Part shown: piece by piece, positions 39,333 to 48,747 of the stretch | Layout: each line of letters begins with the position of its first letter | Position numbering within the stretch: the first letter of the stretch is position 1 | Assembly: GCA_965250195.1 (NCBI GenBank) | Contig: OZ252295.1 | Location: 868,001-932,000, forward strand | Direction of reading: 5' to 3' | Source: CAUZIR01 sp965250195 | Lineage (GTDB): Bacteria > Chloroflexota > Dehalococcoidia > Lucifugimonadales > UBA2962 | DNA length: 64,000 nt | The notes under the pieces: generated by a model | Told to the model about the DNA's origin: nothing | Databases searched by the model: none | Seen by the model: the letters and a program-made list of their open reading frames with translations, nothing else | Made by a program: the position numbers and the translations under genes

Positions 39333-41603
39333 ATGAGTTTGGACATGTCCACGAGGGGGATCGCCCACGCCAGCGCCAGCAGGCCCTGGACCACGATCGC
39401 CGTTTGGATCGTGCTGATCATGATCAGCTTCGGCCTGAACGTAACGCTACTGGGCGACGCTTTGACCTCCCAGTTCTCCTTCTCCAACGAGCCCGACGTG
39501 ATTCGCGCCGACGGGTTGCTGGAAACACGCCTGCGCGGGCCAAAGCCGATCCAGGACATCATCCTCGTTAAGTCCGAAGACCTGACCGTCGATGACTCCG
39601 CGTTCCAGCAAAAGGTCACCAGCATTACCGCGAGCGTGGTGGGGTTGGGTCGCGAATCGGTGGCCTCGGCCGTCAATTTCTACATAATTGGCGACTCCTC
39701 GCTGGTCTCAGACGACCGCCACACCACAATCATCCCGATGGTCATGGCCGGAGACCTCGACCAGGCGACCATCAGCGCCGAAGACGTGCTGGACCTGGTG
39801 CGCGAAGAGAACGGCAAGGACGGGTTCGAGGTCTACGTAGTGGGCGAGTCCAGCATCACGGCCGAGTCCAACGAGCTGGCCACCAGCGACATCGAGCAGG
39901 GTGAGCGGTTCGGCGTGCCCGTGGCCTTGATAATCTTGTTGGTCCTGTTCGCCGCCGTGGTCGCGGCGTTGCTGCCGCTGTTTTTGGCGATCATCTCGAT
40001 AATCGTGGCGCTGGGAGCCACGGCCCTGGTTGGACTGGCCTTCGACCTGGTCTTTTTCGTGACATTGATGATCACGATGATCGGGTTGGCGGTCGGCATC
40101 GACTACTCACTCATCGTCGTCTCCCGCTTCCGCGAGGAGATGTTCAAGGGCAAATCCAAGCTGGGCGCGGTGACCCGGGCGGGCGCAACGGCGGGCCGCA
40201 CGGTGTTCTTCTCCGGCGTCACCGTGGTTTTCGCGCTTGCCGGAATGCTAATAATCCCGGCCACAGTCTTCCAGGCGTTGGGCGTCGGCGCGATCCTCGT
40301 CGTCCTCGCCGCCATGGCCGCGTCGCTGACGTTGCTTCCCGCGGTCCTGGTGCTCATGGGCCACCGGGTCAACTGGCTGAGAATCCCTTTCATCTCTAGC
40401 AAACTGACCGCCGCCAGCGCCGAGCCCACCGGCAAAGGATTCTGGGGGTGGGTCACCCGCGTCGTCATGGGCCACCCGTTCATAAGCCTGCTGCTCGTGG
40501 GCGGACTGCTGATCGCCGCGGCGGTGCCCGTGTTCGACCTGAAAACGGGCTTCAACGGCGTGGACACCTTCCCCGACAGGCTGCAGTCCAAGACAGGGTT
40601 CTTCCTGCTGGACGAGGAGTTCTCCTTCGGCGTCGCCGCTCCTACGGAGATTGTGGTCGATGCAGACGTCGAGTCCAAGGCCGTTCTGGACGCCGTCGCG
40701 TCCCTGACCGCATTGATGGCCGACGACCCGGACTTCGTCGGCACGCCGACCTGGGAGACCAATCCCGAGGGGGATCTGGGTCTGCTGACGGCCTCGGTAG
40801 CGGGCGAAACCTCCGGCGAGCGAGCCGTCAGCGCCGTCAAGAGATTACGGGACGACTACATCCCCGAGGCGTTCGCCGGTACGGGAGCGGACGTGACCAT
40901 AACCGGCTTCACGGCCTTCAACATCACGTTCTTTGACGTGGTCAACACATACATGCCCATCGTGTTCGTGTTCGTGCTGGGCCTGAGCTTCCTATTGCTC
41001 ATGGTCGCCTTCAGGTCGATCGTCATTCCGGCCAAGGCCATCATCATGAACCTGCTCTCGGTGGGTGCGGCCTACGGGTTGCTGGTACTGGTCTTCCAGA
41101 AGGGGATAGGGGCGGACATCGGCCTGTTCAACGAGTCCCCGATCATCGACGCCTGGATCCCTCTTTTTATGTTTTCTGTGCTGTTCGGGCTGTCGATGGA
41201 CTACCACGTCTTCCTGCTCAGCCGGGTACGGGAGCGCTTCGACCTCACCGGGGACAACGACGACGCGGTCGAGTACGGCCTGCGGTCCACGGCGGGCCTC
41301 ATTACGGGCGCCGCCCTCATCATGGTCGCGGTTTTCTCCGGCTTCGCCTCCGGCAAGCAGATCGGCAACCAGCAGGTCGGCTTCGGCCTGGCGGCGGCCG
41401 TGTTTATCGACGCCACGCTCGTCAGATCGGTGCTCGTCCCGGCGAGCATGAAGCTACTGGGCGAGTGGAACTGGTACCTGCCGAAGTGGCTGGAGTGGCT
41501 TCCCGACATCCGCATCGAGGCCGAAGACCCCGCTGCCGCACCCCAGCCGACGCCCGTACCCGACCCCGCACCTGAGCCCGCGCCTGGCGGGGGGTCGGGG
41601 TAG
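39333..41603 (+). CDS. MMPL-family RND transporter
   Basis: A 756-aa membrane transporter with two repeats of a hydrophobic domain, each after a large external loop. The first helix is at about residues 20-40, then a loop to about 190; the second repeat loop is about 385-510. Typical segments are GLAVGIDYSLIVVSRFREE and VLFGLSMDYHVFLLSRVRE, both carrying the Asp-Tyr pair used in proton transfer. The C-terminus is Pro-rich (PQPTPVPDPAPEPAPGG). MMPL proteins export lipids or hydrophobic small molecules; the cargo is unknown. The start at 39333 has GGAGG upstream, and TAAAAT at 39301-39306 is a possible -10. Confidence 0.92.
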   Translation: MSLDMSTRGIAHASASRPWTTIAVWIVLIMISFGLNVTLLGDALTSQFSFSNEPDVIRADGLLETRLRGPKPIQDIILVKSEDLTVDDSAFQQKVTSITASVVGLGRESVASAVNFYIIGDSSLVSDDRHTTIIPMVMAGDLDQATISAEDVLDLVREENGKDGFEVYVVGESSITAESNELATSDIEQGERFGVPVALIILLVLFAAVVAALLPLFLAIISIIVALGATALVGLAFDLVFFVTLMITMIGLAVGIDYSLIVVSRFREEMFKGKSKLGAVTRAGATAGRTVFFSGVTVVFALAGMLIIPATVFQALGVGAILVVLAAMAASLTLLPAVLVLMGHRVNWLRIPFISSKLTAASAEPTGKGFWGWVTRVVMGHPFISLLLVGGLLIAAAVPVFDLKTGFNGVDTFPDRLQSKTGFFLLDEEFSFGVAAPTEIVVDADVESKAVLDAVASLTALMADDPDFVGTPTWETNPEGDLGLLTASVAGETSGERAVSAVKRLRDDYIPEAFAGTGADVTITGFTAFNITFFDVVNTYMPIVFVFVLGLSFLLLMVAFRSIVIPAKAIIMNLLSVGAAYGLLVLVFQKGIGADIGLFNESPIIDAWIPLFMFSVLFGLSMDYHVFLLSRVRERFDLTGDNDDAVEYGLRSTAGLITGAALIMVAVFSGFASGKQIGNQQVGFGLAAAVFIDATLVRSVLVPASMKLLGEWNWYLPKWLEWLPDIRIEAEDPAAAPQPTPVPDPAPEPAPGGGSG

Positions 41604-41609
41604 CCCCGA

Positions 41610-41906
41610 CTTACGGTCGCTAGAGACCCAAAGGCGCCGACCGTCGGTAGTCATCTCGACGGTGCCGTCGCGGTCGGTACGCAAGATGAGGCCGTCGGAT
41701 ATGTGCCCCGATAGCGCTCGCAGCGTCGTCGGATGAGGGTGGCCGAAGCGGTTGTTCTCCCCCGGTGATATGACTGCGACAACGGGGTCGACGGCGGCGA
41801 GAAACGCACCCGAAGAAGAGGTGCGGCTGCCGTGGTGAGCGATTTTTATAACGTCGGCTTTCAGGTCCAGGCCCGACACGCCCATCGCAAACAGACACGG
41901 GCGCAA
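41610..41906 (-). pseudogene. ComEC/Rec2 C-terminal fragment
   Basis: A frame of under 100 aa matches only the end of the metallo-beta-lactamase-like domain of ComEC: LDLKADVIKIAHHGSRTSSS, AVISPGENNRFGHPHPTTL and GRRLWVSS. A stop codon directly precedes the TTG at 41906, and no membrane (competence) domain or first half of the hydrolase domain is found. It then reads on antisense into the MMPL gene, so the original stop has also been lost. This is a relic of a DNA-uptake gene. Confidence 0.75.
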
Positions 41907-41987
41907 TCAGGCGAAGCTGGTCCCGTTTTCGGTCTTGACGCCAGACCGTGTAGGGTTGCGCCACCAACTGCGACGGGAGACAGCGAT

Positions 41988-43235
41988 ATGAAGGTGATAA
42001 CGGGCGCCGCACTGATCGACGGCACCGGCGCGGATCCGGTCTCCGGCGCAACTATAGTCATCGATGACAAAGGCCGAATCGAACGGCTCGGTCCCGGCAT
42101 TACGCCCCCCGGAGGCGCCGCGGTATGGGACGTGGACGGGCGCACCGTCATGCCCGGCCTCATCGACTGCCACGTCCACTTCATGATCGACATCGCGCCC
42201 ATGCACGAGCTCGCAGCATTGCCGCTCAGTCTCAAGATACTGCGAGCTGCCGACAACGCCCGAAAAACCCTCGACGCCGGCGTTACTTCAGTGCGCGACG
42301 CCGGTGGCTCGCCCCTCGGTTTGAAGCTGGCGGCCGAGCAGGGACTCATCCCGGCGCCCCGCATGAAGATCGCCGTATCCATCCTGTCCCAGACCGGGGG
42401 CCACGGTGACTTTCTGCTCCCCAGCGGCCTGCACTACCCCATCGGGATGCCACACGAAGGCCTTCTGCCGGAGTGGCCTTCGTCCGTGTGTGACGGGGTA
42501 GACGAGGTGCGCAAGACCGTGCGGGCCACCCTGCGCGCGGGGGCCGACGTGATCAAGCTTTGCTCCAGTGGGGGTGTTTTATCCCCAAGCGATGAGCCCA
42601 CGTCAACCCAGTTCAGCCCCGAAGAGATTAGAGTCATGGTCTACGAGGCCGCGGCCGAGGGCAAGACGTGCATGGCACACGCCCAGTCAACCCAGGGCAT
42701 ACGAAACGCCATAGAGGCTGGAGTGGAGTCGATAGAGCACGGCGTGTACATGGACGAGTCGGTCGTCGATGAGATGAAAAATCAGGGCACCTTCCTCGTG
42801 CCCACGCTCTTGCCCGGCGAGACGCTGTTCGACCTGGCGCGTGAAAAACCCGGCTCGGTGCTACCCCAGTCCCTGCGGAAGGCCGAAGAGGTGTTCCCCC
42901 ACCACCGGGCCAGCTTCCGCATGGCCGTCGAAGCCGGGGTCCGCATCGCCATGGGCACCGACGCCGCCGTCTGCCCGCACGGCGAGAACGCCCGCGAGTT
43001 GAGACTCATGGTGGACGGCGGCATGACTCCCATGCAAGCCCTGATCGCGTCCACTAAGACGGCCTCCGAAGCAATCCACTCCGACGCCGACGTGGGCACG
43101 CTCGAAGTCGGCAAGCTGGCGGACCTGCTGGTAGTCGATGGCGACCCCCTCAGCGACATCGGCCTTTTGGCCGACAAGTCCCGGCTGCTCCTCATCATGC
43201 AGGGCGGCCGGGCCCACAAAGACCTCGTCTCTTAG
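41988..43235 (+). CDS. Metal-dependent amidohydrolase (imidazolonepropionase/Xaa-Pro dipeptidase-like)
   Basis: A 415-aa amidohydrolase of subtype I. It starts MKVITGAALIDGTGADP, has the HxH pair in GLIDCHVHFMIDI, a Lys-rich IKLCSSGGVLSP (possible carboxylated Lys), TCMAHAQST, GVESIEHGVYMD and a late Asp in MGTDAAVCPHGEN. These enzymes hydrolyse N-acyl amino acids, dipeptides or cyclic amides; the substrate is unknown. GGGAG precedes the ATG. It is divergent from the ComEC relic and ends 160 bases before pheS, where a hairpin (CTGCCGGG / CCCGGCAG, about 43270-43300) may end its transcript. Confidence 0.9.
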   Translation: MKVITGAALIDGTGADPVSGATIVIDDKGRIERLGPGITPPGGAAVWDVDGRTVMPGLIDCHVHFMIDIAPMHELAALPLSLKILRAADNARKTLDAGVTSVRDAGGSPLGLKLAAEQGLIPAPRMKIAVSILSQTGGHGDFLLPSGLHYPIGMPHEGLLPEWPSSVCDGVDEVRKTVRATLRAGADVIKLCSSGGVLSPSDEPTSTQFSPEEIRVMVYEAAAEGKTCMAHAQSTQGIRNAIEAGVESIEHGVYMDESVVDEMKNQGTFLVPTLLPGETLFDLAREKPGSVLPQSLRKAEEVFPHHRASFRMAVEAGVRIAMGTDAAVCPHGENARELRLMVDGGMTPMQALIASTKTASEAIHSDADVGTLEVGKLADLLVVDGDPLSDIGLLADKSRLLLIMQGGRAHKDLVS

Positions 43236-43334
43236 CCACGCCAGGGTCAGCAGCCCAACTATGGGCAATCTGCCGGGCTCGAACAAACCCCCGGCAGCGC
43301 CTTGGACATGGGATAAACGGCGCCCAGGTCTCCT

Positions 43335-43364
43335 TGACCCGCCTCGGCGGCTCTACCTATAATT
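43335..43364 (+). promoter_or_regulatory. Sigma-70-type promoter of pheST
   Basis: TTGACC (43335-43340), an 18-bp spacer and TATAAT (43359-43364). Transcription would start near 43371, which excludes the upstream in-frame GTG at 43369 as the pheS start. Confidence 0.8.
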
Positions 43365-43395
43365 ACCGTGCTTTACCCCCCTTTCGGAGTTAGTC

Positions 43396-44436
43396 ATTAC
43401 CGATAAAGTTGCCGCCCGCGCAGCTGAGATTCAAGCCAGAGCCCTGAAAGAGCTTTCAGGCACCTCCGACGCTGAGGGGCTGGAGGCCTGGCGCGTCGCG
43501 TATCTAGGGCGCAAGGGCGAGGTAACGTTTCTCAAGCGCGGCATCACCGATGTCGCCCCTGGCGACCGGCGGGCATTCGGCCAGGCCGCCAACGCCACGA
43601 GCGAGGCGCTCTCCGCCGCCTTCGACGCCAGGCGAACCGAGATCGAACGTCCGGCTGCCGACGCTGATGCCATCGACGTCACGCTGCCCGGAATACCCTC
43701 CCCTGTCGGGAGCATTCACCCCATCACCTCCACGGTGCGCGAGATATGCGCGGCGTTCGGGGCGATGGGTTTTGGGGTCGTCGAAGGCCCGGAAGTGGAG
43801 CTCGACCACTACAACTTCGAGAAACTAAACATCCCGAAGCACCACCCGGCACGCGACAGCTTCAACACCCTCTGGGTGGATAGCAACGACCCCAACGGGG
43901 AGTCGCCGCTGCTGCTTCGTACCCATACCTCGCCCATGCAGATTCGCACCATGGAGCGCCAGGAGCCGCCAGTGCGGGTTATCGCGCCCGGGAAGGCCTA
44001 TCGTTACGAGGCGACCGATGCCACGCACGAGTGGCACTTCTCCCAGGTCGAAGGGCTGGCGGTGGACAGGGGCATAACCTTCGCCGACCTCAAGGGCACG
44101 CTGTACGAATTCGCCCGTCGGCTGTTCGGAGAAAACGTGCGGGTACGATTCCGCTGCGACTACTTCCCGTTCGTGGAACCCGGCGCGGAAATGTCCGTCG
44201 ACTGGTCGTCCCGGCCCATGGGGAAAGCAGGCCGCGAAAAAGAAAACTGGGTCGAGATACTGGGCGCGGGCATGGTGCACCCCAAGGTGCTGGAGGGCGT
44301 GGGATACGACCCGGCTGTCTACACCGGGTTCGCCTTCGGCATCGGCATTGAGCGGATTGCCATGCTCAAGCACGGAATCGACGACATCCGCCTGTTCTAC
44401 TCCAACGACGTCCGTTTTCTCGAGCAGTTCTCCTAG
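43396..44436 (+). CDS. pheS: Phenylalanine--tRNA ligase alpha subunit, probable ATT start
   Basis: The 346-aa alpha subunit is complete only if translation begins at ATT 43396 (ITDKVAARAAEIQARALKEL). GGAG at 43386-43389 is correctly spaced for it. The first ATG in frame (43759) and first GTG (43735) lie well inside the conserved protein, and the GTG at 43369 lies at or before the transcription start. The N-terminal coiled coil is followed by the catalytic domain: HPITSTVREI, motif 2 (FSQVEGLAVD) and motif 3 (GFAFGIGIERIAML). It forms the alpha2-beta2 enzyme with pheT, 8 nt downstream. Confidence 0.93.
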   Translation: MTDKVAARAAEIQARALKELSGTSDAEGLEAWRVAYLGRKGEVTFLKRGITDVAPGDRRAFGQAANATSEALSAAFDARRTEIERPAADADAIDVTLPGIPSPVGSIHPITSTVREICAAFGAMGFGVVEGPEVELDHYNFEKLNIPKHHPARDSFNTLWVDSNDPNGESPLLLRTHTSPMQIRTMERQEPPVRVIAPGKAYRYEATDATHEWHFSQVEGLAVDRGITFADLKGTLYEFARRLFGENVRVRFRCDYFPFVEPGAEMSVDWSSRPMGKAGREKENWVEILGAGMVHPKVLEGVGYDPAVYTGFAFGIGIERIAMLKHGIDDIRLFYSNDVRFLEQFS

Positions 44437-44444
44437 GGCCCTCA

Positions 44445-46901
44445 ATGCTCGCTCCTCTCAGCTGGCTCAGCCGCTACGTAAAGATTGACCTCGCGCCGGA
44501 AGAACTCGCGCACCGCCTGACCATGGCCGGTGTGGAAGTCGAGTCCATCGAACAAATGGGCATGCACCTCGACCCGGAGCTTGTCGTCGTGGGCCTGGTG
44601 ACGGACATCGAACCCCACCCGGACGCCGACCGGCTGAGCCTGCCCACGGTCGACCTGGGCAACGGCGAGACCGCGAAGGTGGTGTGCGGCGCGCCCAACG
44701 TCGCGGTGGGTCAGAAAATCGCCTTTGCCAAACTTGGCGCGCGGCTGTACAACACCCACTCCGAACGGGAGGAGCCCCTCAGGCCCGCCAAGATTCGCGG
44801 TCTCGAGTCACGCGGCATGGTCTGTTCGGTCAAGGAGTTGGGCCTGGGCGACGACCACGAGGGCATCCTCGTTTTAGACCCCGACGCAGACATCGGCTCG
44901 CCCCTGACCGACATCGTCGGCGACATACTCTTCGACATCGCCGTTACCCCTAACCGGCCAGACTGTCTGTCCGTTCTCGGCATCGCCAGGGAGGTCGCGG
45001 CACTTACCGGGCAGAGCGTAATCGAGCCAAACACCCAATACGAAGACGCTGGCGATCCGATCAGCGGCCGGGTCACAGTCACAGTTGCCGACCCGGACCT
45101 GTGCCCGCGCTACACCGCCTCGCTCATTGAGGGCGTCTCTGTCGGGCCGTCGCCGGCATGGTTGCAGGACACGCTGGTCAGGGTCGGGCAGCGACCCATA
45201 AACAACGTGGTGGACGCGACCAACTTCGTCATGTTGGAACTCAACCAGCCCCTGCACGCCTTCGACCTGGACCTGGTCAGGGACCAGACAATAATCGTAA
45301 GAAAGGCACGCGAAGGCGAGGAATTGGAGACACTGGACGGCCAGCGCCGCAAGCTCGCGCCGCCGATGCTGGTCATCGCCGACGCCACCGACGCCGTTGG
45401 CCTGGCAGGGGTGATGGGCGGGGGCAACTCCGAGGTGTCCGAGAACACCACCCGAATTCTGCTGGAGTCGGCCAACTTCGACCCGGTCAACACCCGGCGA
45501 ACGGGTGCCGACCTGAAACTGAGCACGGGCGCGTCTTACCGATTCGAGCGCGGCCTGCGGCAGGAGCTGGCCGAGGTAGGCCTGCGTCGCGCGACCCGCT
45601 TAATCGCGGAGATCGCGGGCGGAAAAGTAGCGCGGGGGATCATCGACGTGCACCCCGACCCCGCGGCCTCACCAATCGTAACGTTGACGGGCGCTCGACT
45701 GAAGCAGGTGTTGGGCACGGACATCCCGATGCCCAGGGCGAAAGAGGTTCTCGCGGCGCTCGGTTTCGAGACGAGTTCCGAAACGGCCGATACCGTTTCG
45801 ATAATCTCACCTTACTGGCGCTCGGACATTGAGATACAGGAGAACCTGGTGGAAGAGGTCGCCCGGGTCATCGGCTACCAGGAAATCCCCACCACCATGT
45901 TGGCGGCTCCCATACCTCACCATCACGTCCAACCGATGTGGGATCTGAAAGAGCGGGTGCAGGACACGCTCGCCGCGGCCGGGATGCGGGAGGCCATCAA
46001 CTACAGCGTGGCGTCGGAAGAGAATCTGCGAGCGGTCGGCGCGTGGACAGACGCCGCGCTCGCGCTGGCCAACCCCATGAACGAAGCGCAGCGCTACCTG
46101 CGTACCAGCTTGCGGCCCAGTGTGCTGCAATCGGTAGCCGACAACCGGCGGACACTGGGCCGGGTCGGCCTGCGGATGTTCGAGCTGGGTCGCGTCTTCC
46201 TTCCCGACCCCTCGGCCGGAAATCCCTCGTACGGCAACCCCGCGCCAGGCGACGAGAACCTGCCGGACGAACGCGAGACCCTGGTTGCCGCCCTCTCCGG
46301 ACGGCGCGGTCCACAGTCCTGGCAGGGGCCAGAAGGCCCGGACGAAATGGGTTTTTACGACGCCAAGGGTTTGGCCGAGGATCTGCTTGGCAGGCTGGGC
46401 ATCGAGCCGACCTTCGAGCCCGCGACCGACCCGGCCCTGCGTCCCGGCCGAACGGCGGGGATCATGGCAAACGGAGAGCGGCTGGGCACCGTCGGCGAGG
46501 TCGCCGAAGGTGTGCTGAAGAAATTCGATCTGGACGGCGCCACCGTTGCGCTGCTCGAAATCGACCTGCCGAGCCTTTTGGCCGTCGTCGCGCCCCACGA
46601 CCTGCGTTACAGGCCGTTCAGCCGTTACCCGGAGTCGGTGCGCGACCTGGCGCTGACGGTGGACCGGTCCGTCCCGGCCGAGCAGATCAGGGAAGTGCTC
46701 ATAAAGCACAAACTGGTTAAAGAAGCCCGGGCGCAGGACGTCTACACGGGCGAAGGCGTCGCGGAGGGGAAAAAGTCGGTCGCTTTCGGCCTGGTGCTCC
46801 AGTCCGGCAAGGGCACTCTGACCTCCGAGCAGATAGACCGGGTACTGGAGGATCTGCTGCGCAGGCTCCAGCGCGCCGTGGGAGCGGAACTCCGCAGTTG
46901 A
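44445..46901 (+). CDS. pheT: Phenylalanine--tRNA ligase beta subunit
   Basis: This 818-aa subunit has the full set of domains: N-terminal tRNA-binding (EMAP-like) fold at about 40-150, B3/B4 editing domain around 210-380 (RPINNVVDATNFVM), B5 domain at about 405-475, the catalytic-like module and a C-terminal FDX-ACB anticodon domain (RYPESVRDLALTVDR). It proofreads Tyr-tRNA-Phe. The gene begins 8 nt after pheS and overlaps the possible earliest moeA start. Confidence 0.97.
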   Translation: MLAPLSWLSRYVKIDLAPEELAHRLTMAGVEVESIEQMGMHLDPELVVVGLVTDIEPHPDADRLSLPTVDLGNGETAKVVCGAPNVAVGQKIAFAKLGARLYNTHSEREEPLRPAKIRGLESRGMVCSVKELGLGDDHEGILVLDPDADIGSPLTDIVGDILFDIAVTPNRPDCLSVLGIAREVAALTGQSVIEPNTQYEDAGDPISGRVTVTVADPDLCPRYTASLIEGVSVGPSPAWLQDTLVRVGQRPINNVVDATNFVMLELNQPLHAFDLDLVRDQTIIVRKAREGEELETLDGQRRKLAPPMLVIADATDAVGLAGVMGGGNSEVSENTTRILLESANFDPVNTRRTGADLKLSTGASYRFERGLRQELAEVGLRRATRLIAEIAGGKVARGIIDVHPDPAASPIVTLTGARLKQVLGTDIPMPRAKEVLAALGFETSSETADTVSIISPYWRSDIEIQENLVEEVARVIGYQEIPTTMLAAPIPHHHVQPMWDLKERVQDTLAAAGMREAINYSVASEENLRAVGAWTDAALALANPMNEAQRYLRTSLRPSVLQSVADNRRTLGRVGLRMFELGRVFLPDPSAGNPSYGNPAPGDENLPDERETLVAALSGRRGPQSWQGPEGPDEMGFYDAKGLAEDLLGRLGIEPTFEPATDPALRPGRTAGIMANGERLGTVGEVAEGVLKKFDLDGATVALLEIDLPSLLAVVAPHDLRYRPFSRYPESVRDLALTVDRSVPAEQIREVLIKHKLVKEARAQDVYTGEGVAEGKKSVAFGLVLQSGKGTLTSEQIDRVLEDLLRRLQRAVGAELRS

Positions 46902-46906
46902 CGGCG

Positions 46907-48220
46907 ATGACCGAGCACAGGCACAAACATACCGAGGCGATGCTCAGCGTCGAGGACGCTCTCGAGAAAATCCTCGCCTTCTTCGAGCCCTTAGAAGCTG
47001 TGCAAGTCCCCATCGCCGAGGCCGCGGGAATGGTGCTGGTCCACGATGTGACCAGCGATCTGGACGTGCCCCCGCTCGATAACTCGGCGATGGACGGCTA
47101 TGCCGTCCGGGCCGATAGCGTCGAGTCAGCCTCCGAGACGCGGCCGTCTGTACTCCGGGTCGTCGGTACGGTCGCGGCCGGTGAGTTGCCGTCGGCCACC
47201 GTTGAACCGGGCACCGCCATACGCATAATGACCGGGGCGCCAATCCCCCCCGGCGCTGATGCCATAGTCCCGTTCGAGGACACTGACGAAGTGGAGCGCC
47301 GTAGCGAGTCACGACCGTTGGACGAGGTGTCCGTCAGGGCGCCAGCCGGCCCCGGCGACCACATCCGGGCCGCGGGCCGTGACATTGAGCGGGGACAGAC
47401 CGTGCTCAGGGCGGGCACGGTGCTAAGACCGGCGCAAATCGGCCTGCTAGCGAGCCTGGGCTACCAGACGGCAACGGTGCACCGGCGACCGGTGGTCGCC
47501 GTCCTGGCCACGGGGGACGAACTGGTTGAACCTGGAAACGAGTTGCCAAAGGGCAGAATCTACGACTCGAACAGCCCCGGTCTGACCGCCGCGGTAATAG
47601 AGGCCGGGGGCGTGCCGAAAGCCATCGGAATCGCCGCAGACGACCTAGACTCGGTCAACGCAAAGATCGACGAGGGCCTCGGCGCCGATCTCCTGATCAC
47701 CTCGGCGGGTGTTTCGAAGGGTGACTTCGATATGGTCAAGGACGTGCTCAGCGAGCGTGGTGAAATGCAGTTCTGGTCGGTTCGGATGCGCCCGGCCAAG
47801 CCCCTCGCATTCGGGCTCCTGCGCTCCGGTGACAACCCCGGTGACAACAGGGGAACCCGGAGCGTTCCGCATCTGGGCCTGCCGGGCAATCCGGTGAGTG
47901 CGCTGGTCGCCTTCGAGCAGTTCGGCAGACCGGCGATCGCGAAGATGCTGGGACGGGGGCCGGTACCGCGACCGGCAGTGCGAGCGGTCCTGTCCGACCC
48001 CATTCGCAACGCCGACGGAAGGCGCGTATTTGCCCGGGCGGTGGTAACCAGACGCGACGGCAAGTACCATGCGTCGTTGACCGGTGATCAGAGTTCGAAC
48101 CTGCTCACGTCGATGGCCGGGGCCAACGGTCTGGCAATCTGCCCAGAGGACGTACCCGGCAAGCAGGTGGGCGACGAAGTCGAGGTGCTGATGCTTCAGT
48201 GGCCGCCAGAGGTTTTCTGA
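46907..48220 (+). CDS. moeA: Molybdopterin molybdenumtransferase MoeA
   Basis: A 437-aa enzyme that inserts molybdate into adenylylated molybdopterin. Landmarks are PLDNSAMDGYAVRAD, IMTGAPIPPGADAIV, the MogA-like domain with VLATGDELV, GRIYDSNSP and ITSAGVSKGDFD, and LPGNPVSALV. The start is uncertain: ATG 46907, TTG 46898 (overlapping the pheT stop) or ATG 46940 are possible, and none has a clear Shine-Dalgarno. It could serve the NuoG-like molybdopterin protein at 7.9-10.7 kb. Confidence 0.95.
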   Translation: MTEHRHKHTEAMLSVEDALEKILAFFEPLEAVQVPIAEAAGMVLVHDVTSDLDVPPLDNSAMDGYAVRADSVESASETRPSVLRVVGTVAAGELPSATVEPGTAIRIMTGAPIPPGADAIVPFEDTDEVERRSESRPLDEVSVRAPAGPGDHIRAAGRDIERGQTVLRAGTVLRPAQIGLLASLGYQTATVHRRPVVAVLATGDELVEPGNELPKGRIYDSNSPGLTAAVIEAGGVPKAIGIAADDLDSVNAKIDEGLGADLLITSAGVSKGDFDMVKDVLSERGEMQFWSVRMRPAKPLAFGLLRSGDNPGDNRGTRSVPHLGLPGNPVSALVAFEQFGRPAIAKMLGRGPVPRPAVRAVLSDPIRNADGRRVFARAVVTRRDGKYHASLTGDQSSNLLTSMAGANGLAICPEDVPGKQVGDEVEVLMLQWPPEVF

Positions 48221-48255
48221 AGGGGAAATGGGAGAAAAAGGGAGAAGAGCGGTAG

Positions 48256-48747
48256 ATGACGACTGACAACGGCAACGGCTCCGAGCAGAGAGAGCCCATC
48301 AGGTATTTTGTGCAAGTGGCCGAGAGCGACGCGAATTCGGTATCCCTTCTCATATCGGACCGCCGAGATTTCATGTCACAGCAACACGACACTCTTGAGG
48401 ACGCGGCCTCGGCGGACCCAACGGCAATGATCGATCAGATCGCCGACCAGTCGGCCGACACGGCTGACTTTCTGCTGCCGGACACCCCCCTCAAAGAGGC
48501 TGTGTTCCGTGTACTGTTGGCCGGGCGCAACGAGCCGATGAGCGCGGCCGACGTCAGCGACGAGCTGAAACAGCGCTGGACGATGAGCACTTACCCCCGA
48601 GACCTGTCTCCACCGGTCATCGGTCGGCTGCTAGAGAACATGACCGCCTATTCGATCGGCCGGATTCTCCCCCCCGAGCCAGAGCCCGAGCCCGAGCCGA
48701 AGGCGCCCGACACCGACGATAGCGCCGACCCGGAGCTAGATGTCTAA
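48256..48747 (+). CDS. Conserved-type hypothetical protein, 163 aa, with winged-helix-like segment
   Basis: Not recognised. Residues 14-50 look like a small mixed alpha/beta region (RYFVQVAESDANSVSLLISD), 75-130 like a winged helix (FRVLLAGRNEPMSAADVSDE ... IGRLLENMTAYSIGRI), and the end is an acidic Pro/Glu tail (PPEPEPEPEP). There is no membrane segment or Cys. The ATG follows a purine-rich leader (GGGAGAAGAG) at good spacing. The last eight bases overlap ilvE, suggesting coupled translation. A regulatory function is a guess. Confidence 0.6.
   Translation: MTTDNGNGSEQREPIRYFVQVAESDANSVSLLISDRRDFMSQQHDTLEDAASADPTAMIDQIADQSADTADFLLPDTPLKEAVFRVLLAGRNEPMSAADVSDELKQRWTMSTYPRDLSPPVIGRLLENMTAYSIGRILPPEPEPEPEPKAPDTDDSADPELDV

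Noticed and set aside
43236..43395. T-box or Phe-leader attenuator before pheS.
   Set aside because: Only about 25 bases lie between the predicted transcript start and the start codon, with no Phe-rich leader peptide and no T-box sequence.
48680..48710. Hexanucleotide GAGCCC/GAGCCG-type repeat in the hypothetical gene tail.
   Set aside because: It is ordinary low-complexity coding sequence for a Pro-Glu tail; no array outside the frame.
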